Below, one piece after another: positions 11,156 through 22,768 of a stretch of DNA of 64,000 bases. Position 1 is the stretch's first letter. Every line of letters starts with the position of its first letter. A program made the translations under genes and the position numbers. Source of the stretch: Ulva prolifera (lineage: Eukaryota > Chlorophyta > Ulvophyceae > Ulvales > Ulvaceae); the NCBI GenBank assembly GCA_023078555.1, contig CM041196.1, forward strand, positions 1,426,001 to 1,490,000, in the 5' to 3' direction. Below the pieces are notes generated by a model. That model saw only the letters and a list, made by a program, of their open reading frames with translations. It was not told the origin of the DNA and ran no database searches.

Positions 11156-12846
11156 ATGTTTACCTTCGCTTCATCTTCACGCCGCGCGGCTGCTATGCCG
11201 AAGAGCATTTCAGCTCGGCCACTTGCTCCTCGCAGTCAATCAAGCGTCACCGTTCGCTCTTGCGGAGAGGGCAGGCTAGTCGGCCTCCCAGCCCCCGAAT
11301 TTGAGGCTGAGGCTGTGTTTGACCAGGAATTCGTCAACGTCAAGCTGTCAGACTACAAGTACGTCACTGTGGCCCAATTTCTGTTTTTATGATCTTCCAC
11401 TGGCAGCGTCGTGACGAGCCGACCCGGCATCAAGGTCCCGTACCCTGGCCGCTTTGCACGAAAACATCAACATATCTCGGAGATAGTCGGAGACAGTCGG
11501 AGAGTCGAGCAGTTGTAGTCCCGGCAGCTTATTGTCGTTCGTGGTGCAGTCCTATGCTATTCCGGCTCCATGCAGTGCTTCCAGCTACTGGTAATGCACA
11601 ACAACCGTTCTGGCGATGCTCTGTCAGAAAACTAATTCTTCTGACTGTTTCGTAGCGTCTTTCATTTGTTAAGCCACATTTCCGATTTCTGAACTTCCAA
11701 GATTTCACCGTCTGGACAGGCTGCAGAATGAACCAGCAATGCGCTCCCATCGCCAAGATCCGATCGGGTCTCGACTGATGGAAGTTGCCGTGCCCGAAAT
11801 AAATATCCCTTTGTTTTGCTTTTAACATCCTTGAAACACCTCTGGATACATGTGCCAAGCCGTGCCTCAAATACAAAAAGATCCGAAGAGGCAGAGCTCC
11901 CGTCGTCTAAGCATTGCCTTGGTGCTTGCAGCACATCGTGGCAAAACTGCACAGGGTTTCTGCGTGTTTCGCAGTGATGTCTCTTGAGTTTGCTCAACAT
12001 CCACACAGTGCATCATCCCTGTCAAAAGTGTCCACATGAACTTCGCCACAGAACATTATTACTGTCGTCGACCTCACAAATCGGTGTACCTGCGCTTTTC
12101 TTAAAGTGGCTCACTGCTGCCCATCCTGTGGTCCCAGGTAGTGCACATCCTTGATCCCCCACCCAGCTCGCGTGCAAACCTGGGGCCATGCTGCATTTCA
12201 TTTGGGGCTCTCCCTCACCATTTCGCTCCTGCCGTGACCTGCTGCATTTCCGCAGGTGTGCCATAAACTCAACCGCACTCCTTGACCGCAAAGACGACCC
12301 ACTGTCACCTCAGCTCCCTCCGGGCCACTCTTCACATGTGCTGTGTACAGGGACGACAAGTACGTGGTGCTCTTCTTCTACCCCCTCGACTTCACCTTCG
12401 TCTGCCCCACTGAAATCACCGCCTTCTCCGACCGCTATGAGGAGTTCTCCGCGCTCAACTGTGAGGTCCTCGGCGTGTCTGTGGACAGCAAGTTCTCGCA
12501 CCTTGCGTGGATCCAGACAGAGCGCAGCGACGGGGGCGTCGGCGACCTGAAGTACCCCCTTGTGTCGGACCTCAAGCATGAGATCGTCAAGGCGTACCAC
12601 GTCGAGAATGAGGAGGGCGTTGCGCTGCGCGGCCTCTTCATCATCGACCCTGATGGCGTCATCCAGCACGCGACGATCAACAACGCTCCGATCGGCCGCA
12701 ATGTCGATGAGACCGTGCGCCTCCTGCAGGCGGTGAAGTATGTGCGTGAGAACCCAGACGAGGTGTGCCCGGCTGGCTGGACGCCCGGGGAGAAAACGAT
12801 GAAGCCGACGCCCAAGGACTCCAAGGAATTCTTTGCAGCGATCTAG
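11156..12846 (+). CDS. 2-Cys peroxiredoxin, probably plastid-targeted
   Basis: This thiol peroxidase reduces H2O2 and organic peroxides, with thioredoxin or NTRC as usual reductants. Two exons, 11156-11358 and 12351-12846 (phase 2), give 232 residues. The N-terminus (about residues 1-45; [15 protein letters not shown], rich in Ser/Arg/Ala and poor in acids) looks like a plastid transit peptide, and the mature part begins at [17 protein letters not shown]. The peroxidatic Cys lies in DFTFVCPTE and the resolving Cys in [10 protein letters not shown]. The GG(V/L)G and C-terminal FF motifs typical of sensitive eukaryotic 2-Cys enzymes are recognisable (GGVGDL, EFFAAI). The intron is about 990 bp. 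A second copy follows 0.4 kb downstream in the same direction, so this is a tandem duplicate. Confidence 0.95.
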
Positions 12847-13260
12847 GTCGGCGTGGGGCGGGACCGGCGATTGGATGTGCAGCTGGCCTGATGGGGGGTT
12901 TTGGTGTAGATAATAGTTGTGCAGCGCCTGGGCATATGGTTCCACTTGTGGTGCTGTGATCGCGAGGATGTAAGTCGCAGCCTTGTGAGGTGTTGGGGTG
13001 CTCTGGAGGTTTTGTGTCGTGTTGCCATGCATTGCTGTGTTCATGTGTGCGTCAGCTCGCCGTCTCGCGTGGGAGCATTGCCAGATGCACTGACCACGAG
13101 AAACACCGGCTCTCATCGCCTGAGCTCTGGCTGCATCGATGAATGCCATGGCCGAACTGTGAAAACCTTTGAGGCCAACGTTCGTCATCCGAGCATCGTG
13201 TGAACGAGCACTTCGAACGACTTTGTGCAGTTCGGGCTTCTGTGGGGACTAGAGCGCAAC
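12847..13260. other. Spacer between the two peroxiredoxin genes
   Basis: About 410 bp holding the 3' end of the first gene and the promoter of the second. A TGTAA, the usual green-algal polyadenylation word, occurs near 12968. No further gene is visible. Confidence 0.4.
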
Positions 13261-14504
13261 ATGTTCCGACTATCTGCATTATTCCTGGCAGCATGTAGCC
13301 TCTGCTTCTGCTCGTTGGGTAATGGCCGACTGGTTGGCCTCCCCGCGCCCGATTTCGAGGCGGAGGCAGTGTTCGAGAAGAAGTTCATCGATGTAAAGCT
13401 ATCCGACTACAGGTTGGCTGCTGCAGTTTCCTATATATGCCACCTTGTTCTTGTGTTCTATACGAAGGACGGGGCGAACATCATTATCCCCAGTGCCGGA
13501 ACTGCCGGAATCGCCCGTGCAATATCTTGACCATGAACGTGGCGCTGATGCGGCACCTGATTCTTAGACTCACCCACCAGAGTTTTCAAATGCGCTTTTG
13601 TCTCGCGCCAATTACATCGGCATTTGGGGTGTGGGCTTTCGTGCAGAAGCTCGTAGTCACTGCGCATCCCCAGCATCGAGAAGTCTTGCGTCAGCTGGAC
13701 CGGGCGGCCATTGAGACCGCAGGAAGTGTCGCGCAATGTTGTTCATTGCAGGTACACTTATATGAAGCACGGCACTCCCGGGCCGTGCATGCTTGTGACC
13801 TCCTGAGAGGGATCTGGTCCCCCATCTCCATGTCACTGCAGAGAAGTGCCAGCATACATGCCATCAAAAGCCGCAATTTCCACAGCTGTACAATCTCACA
13901 TCATAATGTTTGTGAATAATCCTCCATGTATCCACCTCGCACGCTCCACTGTTCGGCCGTGCCAGGCATCCTTCCTGTCGCACGCGTTGACCCATTATGC
14001 AGGGACAGCAAGTACGTGGTGCTCTTCTTCTACCCCCTCGACTTCACCTTCGTCTGCCCCACTGAAATCACCGCCTTCTCCGACCGCTACGCCGAGTTCC
14101 AGGCGCTCAACGCGCAGATCCTGGGCGTGTCCGTGGACAGCAAGTTCTCGCACCTCGCGTGGATCCAAACCGCGCGCTGCGACGGTGGCGTCGGTGACCT
14201 GGCCTACCCCCTCATCTCCGACCTCCGCCGCGAACTCGTGAAGAAGTACCACGTCGAGAACGAGGAGGGCGTCGCGCTGCGGGGCCTCTACATCATCGAC
14301 CCGGACGGAGTCGTACAGCACGCCACCGTCAACAACGCGCCGATCGGCCGCAGCGTGGACGAGACACTGCGCGTGCTGCAGGCCGTGCGGCACGTGCGGG
14401 AGCACCCCGGCGAGGTGTGCCCGGCGGGGTGGACGCCGGGGAGCAAGACGATGAAGCCCGACCCCGTCGCCTCGAAGGAGTACTTCTCCGCGCTCGAGCT
14501 GTAG
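13261..14504 (+). CDS. 2-Cys peroxiredoxin paralogue with signal-peptide-like N-terminus
   Basis: This is a tandem paralogue of the gene at 11156. Exons 13261-13412 and 14003-14504 (again phase 2, same intron site) give 217 residues. From [17 protein letters not shown] onward it follows its neighbour closely; the peroxidatic Cys (FVCPTE) and resolving Cys ([10 protein letters not shown]) are both kept. The N-terminus differs entirely: about 20 residues ([20 protein letters not shown]) form one basic residue plus a hydrophobic core and a small-residue end, which reads as an ER signal peptide rather than a transit peptide. The copies may therefore serve different compartments (plastid versus secretory pathway), an inference from the N-termini only. 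The C-terminal ORF is followed at once by a (ctgtag)n stretch. Confidence 0.93.
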
Positions 14505-15950
14505 CTGTAGCTGTAGCTGTAGCGGCGGCTGCGGCAAGAGCACATTGGGGGCCGCTCGGCGGCCAGGGGCAGGTTGTGCTGAAGCAGGACGCACAGCATC
14601 GGGTTTTGTGCGTCTGGGGTGGGGTGTCAGTGTAGTTGCAGCAGCGTCGGGTTGCTTTGCGGTGCGGCTGGTAGCGGCCGGGGGAGGGGCTGTCCGGAGG
14701 GGCTCTTCACCTGGCTGAATATGAGAGACACGTGGAAAATTACTCGTGGTGTCTGGCGTCGGCATAGCGACGAGAGGGGGGGAGAAAGGGGCAGCATAGG
14801 TGCGCAGTGCTGGGCAGTTGGGCACGGGGGGGGTGTGTTTGCTGCTGTTGGCGGTGCATGAGCCGCAGCACTCAGAGCCGGCAGCGCCGCTCACGCACGG
14901 CTGCCTCACCCCGCGTGAGCTAGCACTAGTGTTGGCACTGTCAACGTGGACTTTCGCACAGGCCAATCAGTGCCAAGACAACAGCAGCTGCGCATGCACA
15001 CACACCATGCACGCCGCCGCATCATGCATGTTGCAAGTCCTGCTGCGCCACGTCCCGCTGCTCTGTTGCAGCGTGTAGAGTTATGGCCGTGCGTGGGACT
15101 GGGCTGGCTGGTGCTGTGGCTGCTGGGGTGGCGCGAGCATATGGGGCGTCTGAGCAAGTTTTGGGTGTATTTGGTGGTAGCCACCTGCTCGCAGGTATGG
15201 GCATGGGTAGTCCATAGCTGCGTCCACTCAACTTTCACAAGATTTTTTGTAAACGCACAAGCCTTTGCCTCGAGACACCGGGGTGAAGGTATCTTGATGC
15301 AAGCTGAAAAGTGTCATCACCCCCATTGTCGTTGCCGCTGCGAAATGGCTGCCAGCCTGTGTGAGCTAGAAGTCAGGCCTGCGCACGGGTGTAAGATATG
15401 TTTACAAGGACACTGTCACACAGGCACTAACGTGATTGCGAACATCAGCACCAGCTGAAATTGGTACTCACTCCAACTGGAATGAACGTGCCTTTGTGAT
15501 GGGTTTACTAAGAGTGATCGCTGTTACAATTAGCATTGTAATGCTGTATGATGGAGACCATGGTGCCGCAGTCACCTTTCAGTACACCAATGCTGCTAAT
15601 GCGTTTTTTCACGACAACAACTGAATCTACAGCCATTCTTGGAGCGTCTAGGTATGTTACAAATGTATCATGCCTCTTGCCGGTCACTACACATGACAGT
15701 TCCAGAGGCACAGTGGTTTGTTGCGAAAACATCATACACCGCACAGCCAGTCTGGCGGAACCACTGTGAAACTTATCCTCGGGGCCAGAGAACTAGCTAC
15801 TCTAGGCGCAGCGCATGCAGGCCGCTGTCCAGGGGTCGGCCCAGCTACAGACAACTTGATTCTCAGGTTGTAGCTCGGCAGCGGTGACGATGCCAGATGC
15901 TGTCAGCGGCGACTCAACGACACATCTGCCGCTGCCAAGGGCCGCAGGAG
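14505..15950. other. Intergenic stretch between convergent genes
   Basis: About 1.4 kb after the stop of the second peroxiredoxin gene. It starts with (ctgtag) repeats (14502-14524), then a G-rich tract (14680-14850). I found no convincing gene. A minus-strand segment near 15540-15660 (frame reading APRMAVDSVVVVKKR) looks codon-like but could not be joined to anything. Confidence 0.4.
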
Positions 15951-18900
15951 CTAGCCAGATCCACTATCAAAGAGGCCGGTCTGCAGACACACGACCGCGC
16001 TCAGTGCGCTCTCATCATCACTGCTGCAAGCCTGATGCACCAACAGCAGCAAGTTCTCAAACAGCATAATGGCCGACTGCACAACCTTCCCGATGAGATC
16101 AGGCTCAACCTCACGTGATGTCCCAACCATAGTGATTCGGAGACACAAGTCAACGCCCGGAGGTCAGCAGAGAAGACAGATGGCTCGGAAGGGGGCAGCG
16201 AGCAGCACGCACCACCGCATTGGAGGCATCAGAGTAGAGGCTCGTCAGTGACAGCGACTGGATGCGCTGCAGCTGCACTCCCGTGTTGAGCACCGACGAG
16301 TCGTCGTCCGTGCCACTCATTCCCACTTGGAAGCTTGTGAAGCACCTGCAGCCCCGCTAAATCACATCGCCCATCACATGGCATCACAAATTGTACGGTG
16401 CACCTTCAGGATATCAGTGTCTGTGAGGAGCAGGCGCGTGACTAGCCTGGCATCTGTTACATGTAGCCAAAACATCAGCGTAACAAGCAAGGGAAGTAGC
16501 TGCTGTTGTACAAGCCACAAAGTAAGGGAACGAGTGTGCCAATTGCAAGGAGCCGGCCTGATGCTCATGGTGGCAGCAGTTGCACTTGCGCCTGAAAGGC
16601 CTGCCCATGCACCTTCACCTGCGCTGCTCAACAATGGTGTCACTAGCTCGACCACTGCATGCCGCTGCCACGACAATGCCGATGCAGCAGGGCGTGTGAG
16701 AACACGGAGGTGCGGCGCGCGTGAGGGCACAGACATGCAGGGCACTGTGGCCACCCGCCCCTGTCGTTGTGATTGCAGCGGAGTGCATGAGGGCACGGAC
16801 ATGCAGGGCGCCGTGCGTAACATGCGGGCACTCGCCCCCATGAGTTGTCACTGCAGAGGCTGGATGTTCTGCAAGTGGTGACCTAGCGGTGTCCGGAGCG
16901 CACTCAAAGTTGTCAACGTCGTTGGCGCCACTGGTGCAGTCTTCTGTGGAGGCGGGGGTGCAGGAGAAGGTGGGCTTCTCATCGTAGACGATGCCCGTCT
17001 GCACACAGCGGTTGTCGCTGCAGCCCAGGCAGCCGGGGTCCTGCCACCTCAGGAACTTCAGCTCACCATCGTCTGCATGCCGGGCCTCGTTCACACTCTG
17101 CGCATTGGTGTTGTCACGGCCCCCATGTGAGTGGCTGCGCTGTGATGCATGCATGCCTATGGCAGGGATGTGGTACGCGCTCGTGCCCAGCCTAGTGCCA
17201 TGAATGCGTGAGTCGGGTTGCGAGTGGCTTCCGAGAACCGGTTGCATGCCCGGCCTCTGTCCATTGTAAATACATGCATACGTCCACATCGGATGTGCAC
17301 AGTGCATCGATCGAGTGGACTGCACAAGAGGACTGTGGGGGCTTCAGCGAGGCACCTAGGTGCAGCGAGCCCAGGGGCTAGCATCCAGCATGCATCGCTG
17401 TGTGTGAGTTGAGCTGATAGCTTGTGTATACAGCAGCATACTGCAACATGAGTGTGCCAGCCGCACATGGACGCCTGGGTGTTTTCCTTTTCAGGGGGAC
17501 GCAACGAAGAAGATCCTATCGTTAGCAGCATGTGGGAAATTACAGCCTCAAGCATGGGACACAGGCGTAGAGACTGTGAGATGAGTGTCCTTGAAGGCAG
17601 GTGGCATGCAGAGCATACGCCCCCAGTGCTGTGGCAACATAAATAACCGCTTCTCGGTATCGGGTCGTGTCATGGTCGGCTGTATTGCAGGTGAATGAAA
17701 TTGTTGTATTGCAGAACAATGCAATTGTTGTAGAGAACATGTCACGCTATTGCACCTTCTCTGGCATCAGCTTGCGGAGGCCCTCATGTTTGGATTGTGA
17801 TGCAGGTCAGCGTGTGATCAAGAGCACAGGATCCACTCTGCAAAGCTGGTCACAGCTGATCTGTGTGTTGCAGCATTGTGCTGGTGGACCCAGAGGAAAA
17901 CGAAGGCGACAGTCTGCTTGGTCAGTGAATCAAGCAGTCAACACCAACTGGCGCAACCAAGCAAAGCGCCAGTGCGAACAGCAGGCAGAGCTCTGTGCTG
18001 TTCATTTCGATTTGCAAGGGGGGCGTACCGAAGTCGGCAATCAGCACCAGGCTGCGCAGCACCCCAGTGCCTGTGCCCCCAGTGACCTCTACATCATTTG
18101 CCCAGATGTAGCGCGCCTCAGATCTGATGTCCTTCCTGCAGCAGACGTCAATACTGCATCAGAGCTCTTCGTCTAAATGTTTCGCGAGACACGGGTGCAG
18201 GATAGCAGGGGCGGTGTTACATGTTGCCGAGGAGATCTCCCTAGAGGTGGACTGGACTCCCCAAAGGAGGTGGACTGGACTCCCCAAAGGAGGTGGACTG
18301 GACTCCCCAAAGGAGGTGGACTGGACTCCCCAAAGGAGGTGGACTGGACTCGAGCAACAGCCGATACACGTGGGCCACTGCAGCTCGGAGCTGCATGAGA
18401 TTCGTGGCTAGCATAGCTGCGATGCGACTCTGATGCACTGCAGCTCGGAGCTGCATTGGCGTTCGGGTAGCAAAACAGAAAGAAGAGATGCGACCTGTTG
18501 GGTCTACTTCGGATCCGGTACGCCTGTGCGAGATGCTGGACGAGCAAGGTTTTGAGAGCACTCCCGAATGCGTATCGCGTGCGACTTGAATACAGGAACA
18601 TTATGTGTCAAAGGATATACTGGCTGCTGGCATCTGGCTGGGGAAAGCTGGCCAATGCGGCTATTAATCAAATTCCTACGTTTGTTGCTGTGAGGCAAAT
18701 GTCAGAGAGAACACTGACAGCAAGTAGGTGGACAAGGAAGTGATCAATGTTGTCGTTCTCGATGTCAAGAGCTACCACTCATAGCACAGGCCGACCAGCT
18801 CTGATGCAATGCCTGCTGCTCGACACACATATCGAGTGCCTTGTACCATGAGGAGCATATGCAGCTGACGCGGACTCTGCAAGGCTGTATCTGGATCATA

Positions 18901-19536
18901 TAATGATGCTCGAGCACAGAGGGCCACGGCGTGGGGCGGGATTCGTACGTGAAAGCAACGACCGACAGGACATCAGGATTAGCCCGTTCAAAGAGGCCGC
19001 TCTCGGTCTCTGCATCAGTCTGAAGCAGTCCTATAGTGTCCACTTTCAACTCAAACGAGGCAACGGATATGTCTCCCTGTACTCAAAACGGAACTGCTGA
19101 GGAAAAGAAACCAGACCAGGTATGCCAGAGCATTGCTGTTGCATGCTGTTGGGCAAAGTATCAGCTTCCGGTATACAATCCTAGCAGTCACAGCGCACCA
19201 GGTCCCCCGCATCTGCGGAGCACGGATTCAGACCCTTCGAAGAATTGCCCCAGTCAGCTACAGTGCCACCAGGCCAGTATGCCAGGCCAATGACGAAGCC
19301 TTCATCCTGCAGTCCTCAAGAGCAAACTAACTCGACACGCCTTCGGAAAATTAGCATGTGTCGTGCTCTTTCAACGTCCAGGGGTGGGCCTGGCGCACCT
19401 TTGTTGCTGTTTGCTCTTGGCATGGATTCTTGGACGATGGCGATGCCCGATCTGCGTCCGCAGACACCAGAAATAGAGAGAGAAAAAGGCATGTGAAGAT
19501 AACACATATATCACGAAGCATGTCGCACGCGCCCAT
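15951..19536 (-). CDS. Secreted Cys-containing protein, unknown family
   Basis: I do not recognise this gene, but its structure is well supported. Six exons join without phase conflict: 19536-19399, 19076-18949, 18135-18029, 17072-16883, 16345-16213 and 16109-15951 (284 residues). Exon 1 carries a signal peptide (ATG at 19536; core CVIFTCLFLSLFLVSADA). The middle exon holds the Cys-rich part (FLRWQDPGCLGCSDNRC, FSCTPASTEDC), followed by FQVGMSGTDDDSSVLNTG. Exon 6 is the weakest: its acceptor (cacgtgag) has a poor pyrimidine tract. The protein seems to enter the secretory pathway and may be wall or surface bound. Introns contain a 23-bp tandem repeat and a LINE 3' end. It is divergent from the gene starting at 20402. 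Confidence 0.7.
17161..17269 (+). mobile_element. LINE 3'-end fragment inside an intron
   Basis: About 110 bp closely matches the 3' end of the LINE remnant at 26300-26873: both read tggtacg(c/t)gctcgtgcc, gcctagtgccatga and later cggcctctgtcc(a/t)ttgtaa. It lies in intron 3 of the minus-strand secreted-protein gene, in opposite orientation. It is a heavily 5'-truncated copy of the same non-LTR family. Confidence 0.7.
18245..18350. repeat. 23-bp tandem repeat, about 4.6 copies
   Basis: The unit is aggtggactggactccccaa plus agg, with an exact 23-bp period, starting at 18245, 18268, 18291, 18314 and 18337. The copies are essentially identical, suggesting recent expansion. It lies within intron 2 of the secreted-protein gene. 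Confidence 0.95.
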
Positions 19537-20401
19537 GAGCTTTATTCTCCTTCGATGCCAGATCTAATAATTCGTAGGACTGTCTACAGTTGCGCTTTAT
19601 GCAGGACTTGACGCAGAACAGATGGCCGTCGGCCTGATATCAGAAAAGCGTAGGTGATTTTCCAGGAATCAAACGTCCGTGTACAACTTGTACCCGATTA
19701 CCTATGCTCCTACTCATCGAGCTCTACGATAGATTAAGCACTGCTCTCCCCCAGCAAATGCGTGACCGTCTCGATGCGCTGAGCCTCGTGTGTCATTGTC
19801 TGATGCAAGCGCTTCACCTGCCTTCAGAACATTTGTGATCGTGACGCGCGACAGCCCGTGAATCGCACCCATGCCACAGTGGCCGGGCAAAAGCTGGGTG
19901 CGGTCAAGGTGATGGGACTGTATGGACGTATACGGGAGCGCCAACGATCAAGACGGTGCTCACCATTTCCCGTTCACGCTGTAGAGCTTCCGCGTTGACT
20001 GCACGTGGCATTCATGGTTCGCTGTAGCACACCGCTGTTGATTGTATTCAAGCGAACGGGCGGCCGTCAGTGGTTGAAGCCGTGGGGACATACAGGCTTA
20101 ACGAAGCATCAGAAGACAAGGAAACGGCGGCGTGATCGTCGATCAGCTGAAAACCGTGCAGTGCTGACTGCTGCAGCGAGCTCTCATTGGCAGCGTCTGC
20201 GTGAGACTGACCAGACGCCTCATTGGGGAGAATCATCTGAAATTGTCCGGCAAAGGAAGCTCCAGGCTGATCACCGCTGGCGATTGTGGAGAGCCACACG
20301 TGAGCTGTACATGCCATCCCTGTCAGTGTTGCAGTCGGCCATCAAGCAAGAAAGCCAGCGAGTTTAAGCACAAGCATCAGTCCCATCTTCAAGTGTTCCA
20401 C
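19537..20401. other. Divergent intergenic region
   Basis: About 860 bp between the start codons of two divergent genes, presumably holding both promoters. A minus-strand ATG ORF of 89 codons (20317-20048) has a protein-like composition (QFQMILPNEASGQSHADAA) but no splice partner or homology that I know of, so I do not call it. Confidence 0.4.
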
Positions 20402-21744
20402 ATGGGCTCAGGCGCGTCCAGAGTGGCCAGCAGAGCTGTGAGCAGGGTACCCAAAGCGTCCCCACAGCCCAGCTCGGGCAGCCCTGATTCGCTTGCATCG
20501 CTCCCAGCCAACTCAGCCGTCCGCCGAGACGCCGTAGACGGAGCGGCTCTACAGGAGCAACGAATTGCCCAAGAAGCCGAAGGACTGAAATTAGAGGATT
20601 TGAACCGCAAGGATGAGGACCTGGTTGCCCTTATGCAGACAACCATGACAACAACGGAGGGAAACATCCACTTCCGAGAGCACGTTCTGCCGCTGAACGA
20701 CGACCAGTTCACGACCGAGCTCGTGTCGAAGGTGTGCATGGCTCAACTGCAGCTGCTGCGGACCTGCCACATCACGGCTTGCTATACCAGTGCTATACCC
20801 AGGCTATAATACCAGTGCTATACCAATGCCATAATCCCACGCTTACGTCCTGGGCTGCATGACATCGTCACTCTTGGTGACGTCAGTCCCGAATACTTGC
20901 CCTCGAGCGTTTGCTAGAGGATTGTATCAAGCTGGGATTTGTAGGGCAAAGATGCGTCGGCTGCTGCTCCACATCGTACCCGCTGCCACAAGCAGCCACA
21001 GGCAGCCACAGGCAGCCACAGGAGTTCCGCCCGTGCCCACACGGAGCGTTGCGTGCAGGTGAAAGCCGAGCAGAGTCACACCGACACAATCTACGCCGCA
21101 CGTGAAGCGGCAGAGGTAGCAGGAGCAGGCCGCATCCCGATGGAGGCCTTCAAGGTCATCATCAGCACTCTGCAGGTGCGTCTCACACACGAGCAGCCAC
21201 TTGCAGGCACCTGCCTCGAGCAGCCACTTGCTGGCAACTGCCTCGAGGCCGTGCAAACGTCACAATTCCAGCCGACCGCCTCTGGCCAGCATGCTGGGAG
21301 TGCTGGCTCCGTGGCTGCGGCTGCAGCGCAATCTCACCCAGTTCACGGCATTCGTCTACATGTGCTCGCATTGTTCGCTGTCGACCCTGTATTCTGCTGC
21401 GGCTGTGCAGCCACCGGCGAATGCAAAGTGTGGCGAGTTCCAGTGCGTTGACCGCCTGGCCAGGCACACCGACCCTCCGGCATGTGGTCCCGGTAATTCG
21501 GAGTTGTCAACGTCCTCTTCAGGATACGGCTCAGGAAATCTAGATTTACTTTACAGCAGAGGTAGTCACGATGTTGGTGCTTGTTCAGGAACAAGGGCGC
21601 TCAGCTGAGGCTCTGGCGGCCGTGGCAGCGAAGCATGGCTGCAGTGTGGAGCAGCTGGCTGCCGTCGTGCAATATACTAGCGTGCCAGCCATACATACAG
21701 GCTTGGTTGAGGGGAAACATGCGCTCAGGGCTGTGTGGCAGTAG
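20402..21744 (+). CDS. Putatively N-myristoylated protein, unknown family
   Basis: I do not recognise this protein. Three exons join in phase 0: 20402-20731, 21059-21175 and 21562-21744, giving 209 residues. It opens MGSGASR, a strong N-myristoylation context (Gly2, Ser6), followed by about 40 residues rich in Ser/Pro/Ala that look disordered. Then comes a charged, probably helical stretch (about residues 50-110; AQEAEGLKLEDLNRKDEDLV, EHVLPLNDDQFTTELVSK) and a conserved-looking core (YAAREAAEVAGAGRIPMEAF). The last exon (EALAAVAAKHGCSVEQLAAV, then QYTSVPAIHT) resembles a small helical domain. The third acceptor is the least certain. Tandem agccacaggc repeats near 21000 lie in intron 1. A membrane-anchored cytosolic role is inferred from the N-terminus only. 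Confidence 0.6.
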
Positions 21745-22768
21745 CCAGGCGTCCGGCTTGTCTCTGAGGTGTCCAGCTGCATCCCACTGAGCTTCCAGAC
21801 GTGGCACTCTTATGCGAGGCGGCACTAGTGTGCAGTAGCGTGCATGTGGCTGAGTTGCTGCTGCTTCGAGGGTGGTATGTACTGCCTGAGTCGCAGCATC
21901 ATTCGTTGTACGATTATGAGCGCGGTGCTGTTTGTTATGGAACCTTGCTGCTGGTATTTGTATCTGCGCCTGATGCCCAAGAAATGCTCAGCTGTTTTCG
22001 CATCCTTGTGCTAGCATGTCACAAGCATGAATGCGATGTGTTGCTTGGCATACGCAATGGCGACGAGTGGGCCTTTAATTGCCGTGGATGATTGCATGCA
22101 TAGTTGTTGCAATGATGATCTGTGTCAGTGTGTTGTTCACATCGTGGGCGTCTAGTGCTCTACTTTGATCGAAGCTTAGATAAAAACAGCTACTGCGTAC
22201 AGCGCGTGGCCCGACTCACGTGTGTGATGGTACATGTCGTCAGTCATGTTTTGAGTCTCATCGTCAAATGCCGTTCTAAGATCACATCTGGGCATAGCGC
22301 AAATAGCGGTGCCTTTTGCCTTGCATGCCATGGATTCTCGTGCTAAGAAAATGCCCCCGCGTGGCCACGTCGCAAGTGCAATCGCCTGTACATCGAAACG
22401 CCTGATCTCCACCTTGGGACACGTGTGAGCTCGGAGTGGCCCGCATGCAATTCACGAGCAGCAACCCACTGCGTCAACAGAATTCCTGTGCGGTGATCAT
22501 GCGCCTGGCCGGCCTGTTGTGTGGTCCGCTCGACGACCACCACAGGCAGGTGGTCAACTCAACGCTCCACAATTCGCAGAACATGCTGCAATCGCCACGT
22601 GAACGTCTTCATGGATTGGGCTCGACTATCGTATAAGGGACGGAGACCGCGATAACGCCCGAGTACTGATGAGCCGGGTCCTGGATATTTTCATTCATTA
22701 AGCCGAGACATCACAAGATTGTCAATAACGTGTCTGTTTCATTTTGATATTCTGGTACATCTTGTGGA
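21745..22768. other. Intergenic stretch
   Basis: About 1 kb upstream of ferritin. A 96-codon frame lacking an ATG start (21801-22091) lies just past the preceding stop codon and is probably 3'-untranslated sequence. I could not recognise an iron-responsive element. Confidence 0.4.

Noticed and set aside
12310-13188. Long minus-strand ORF over the first peroxiredoxin gene
   Set aside because: It is antisense to the second peroxiredoxin exon; GC-rich exons leave long open frames on the other strand. The same applies to 13995-14966, 40700-41176 and 47144-48055.
16414-16881. Plus- and minus-strand ORFs rich in His/Cys near 16.4-16.9 kb
   Set aside because: They lie in an intron of the secreted-protein gene and repeat a gggcacggacatgcag-type motif; no gene evidence.
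20048-20317. 89-codon minus-strand ATG ORF
   Set aside because: Protein-like composition, but no splice partner, no domain and a position in a divergent promoter region. Left uncalled.
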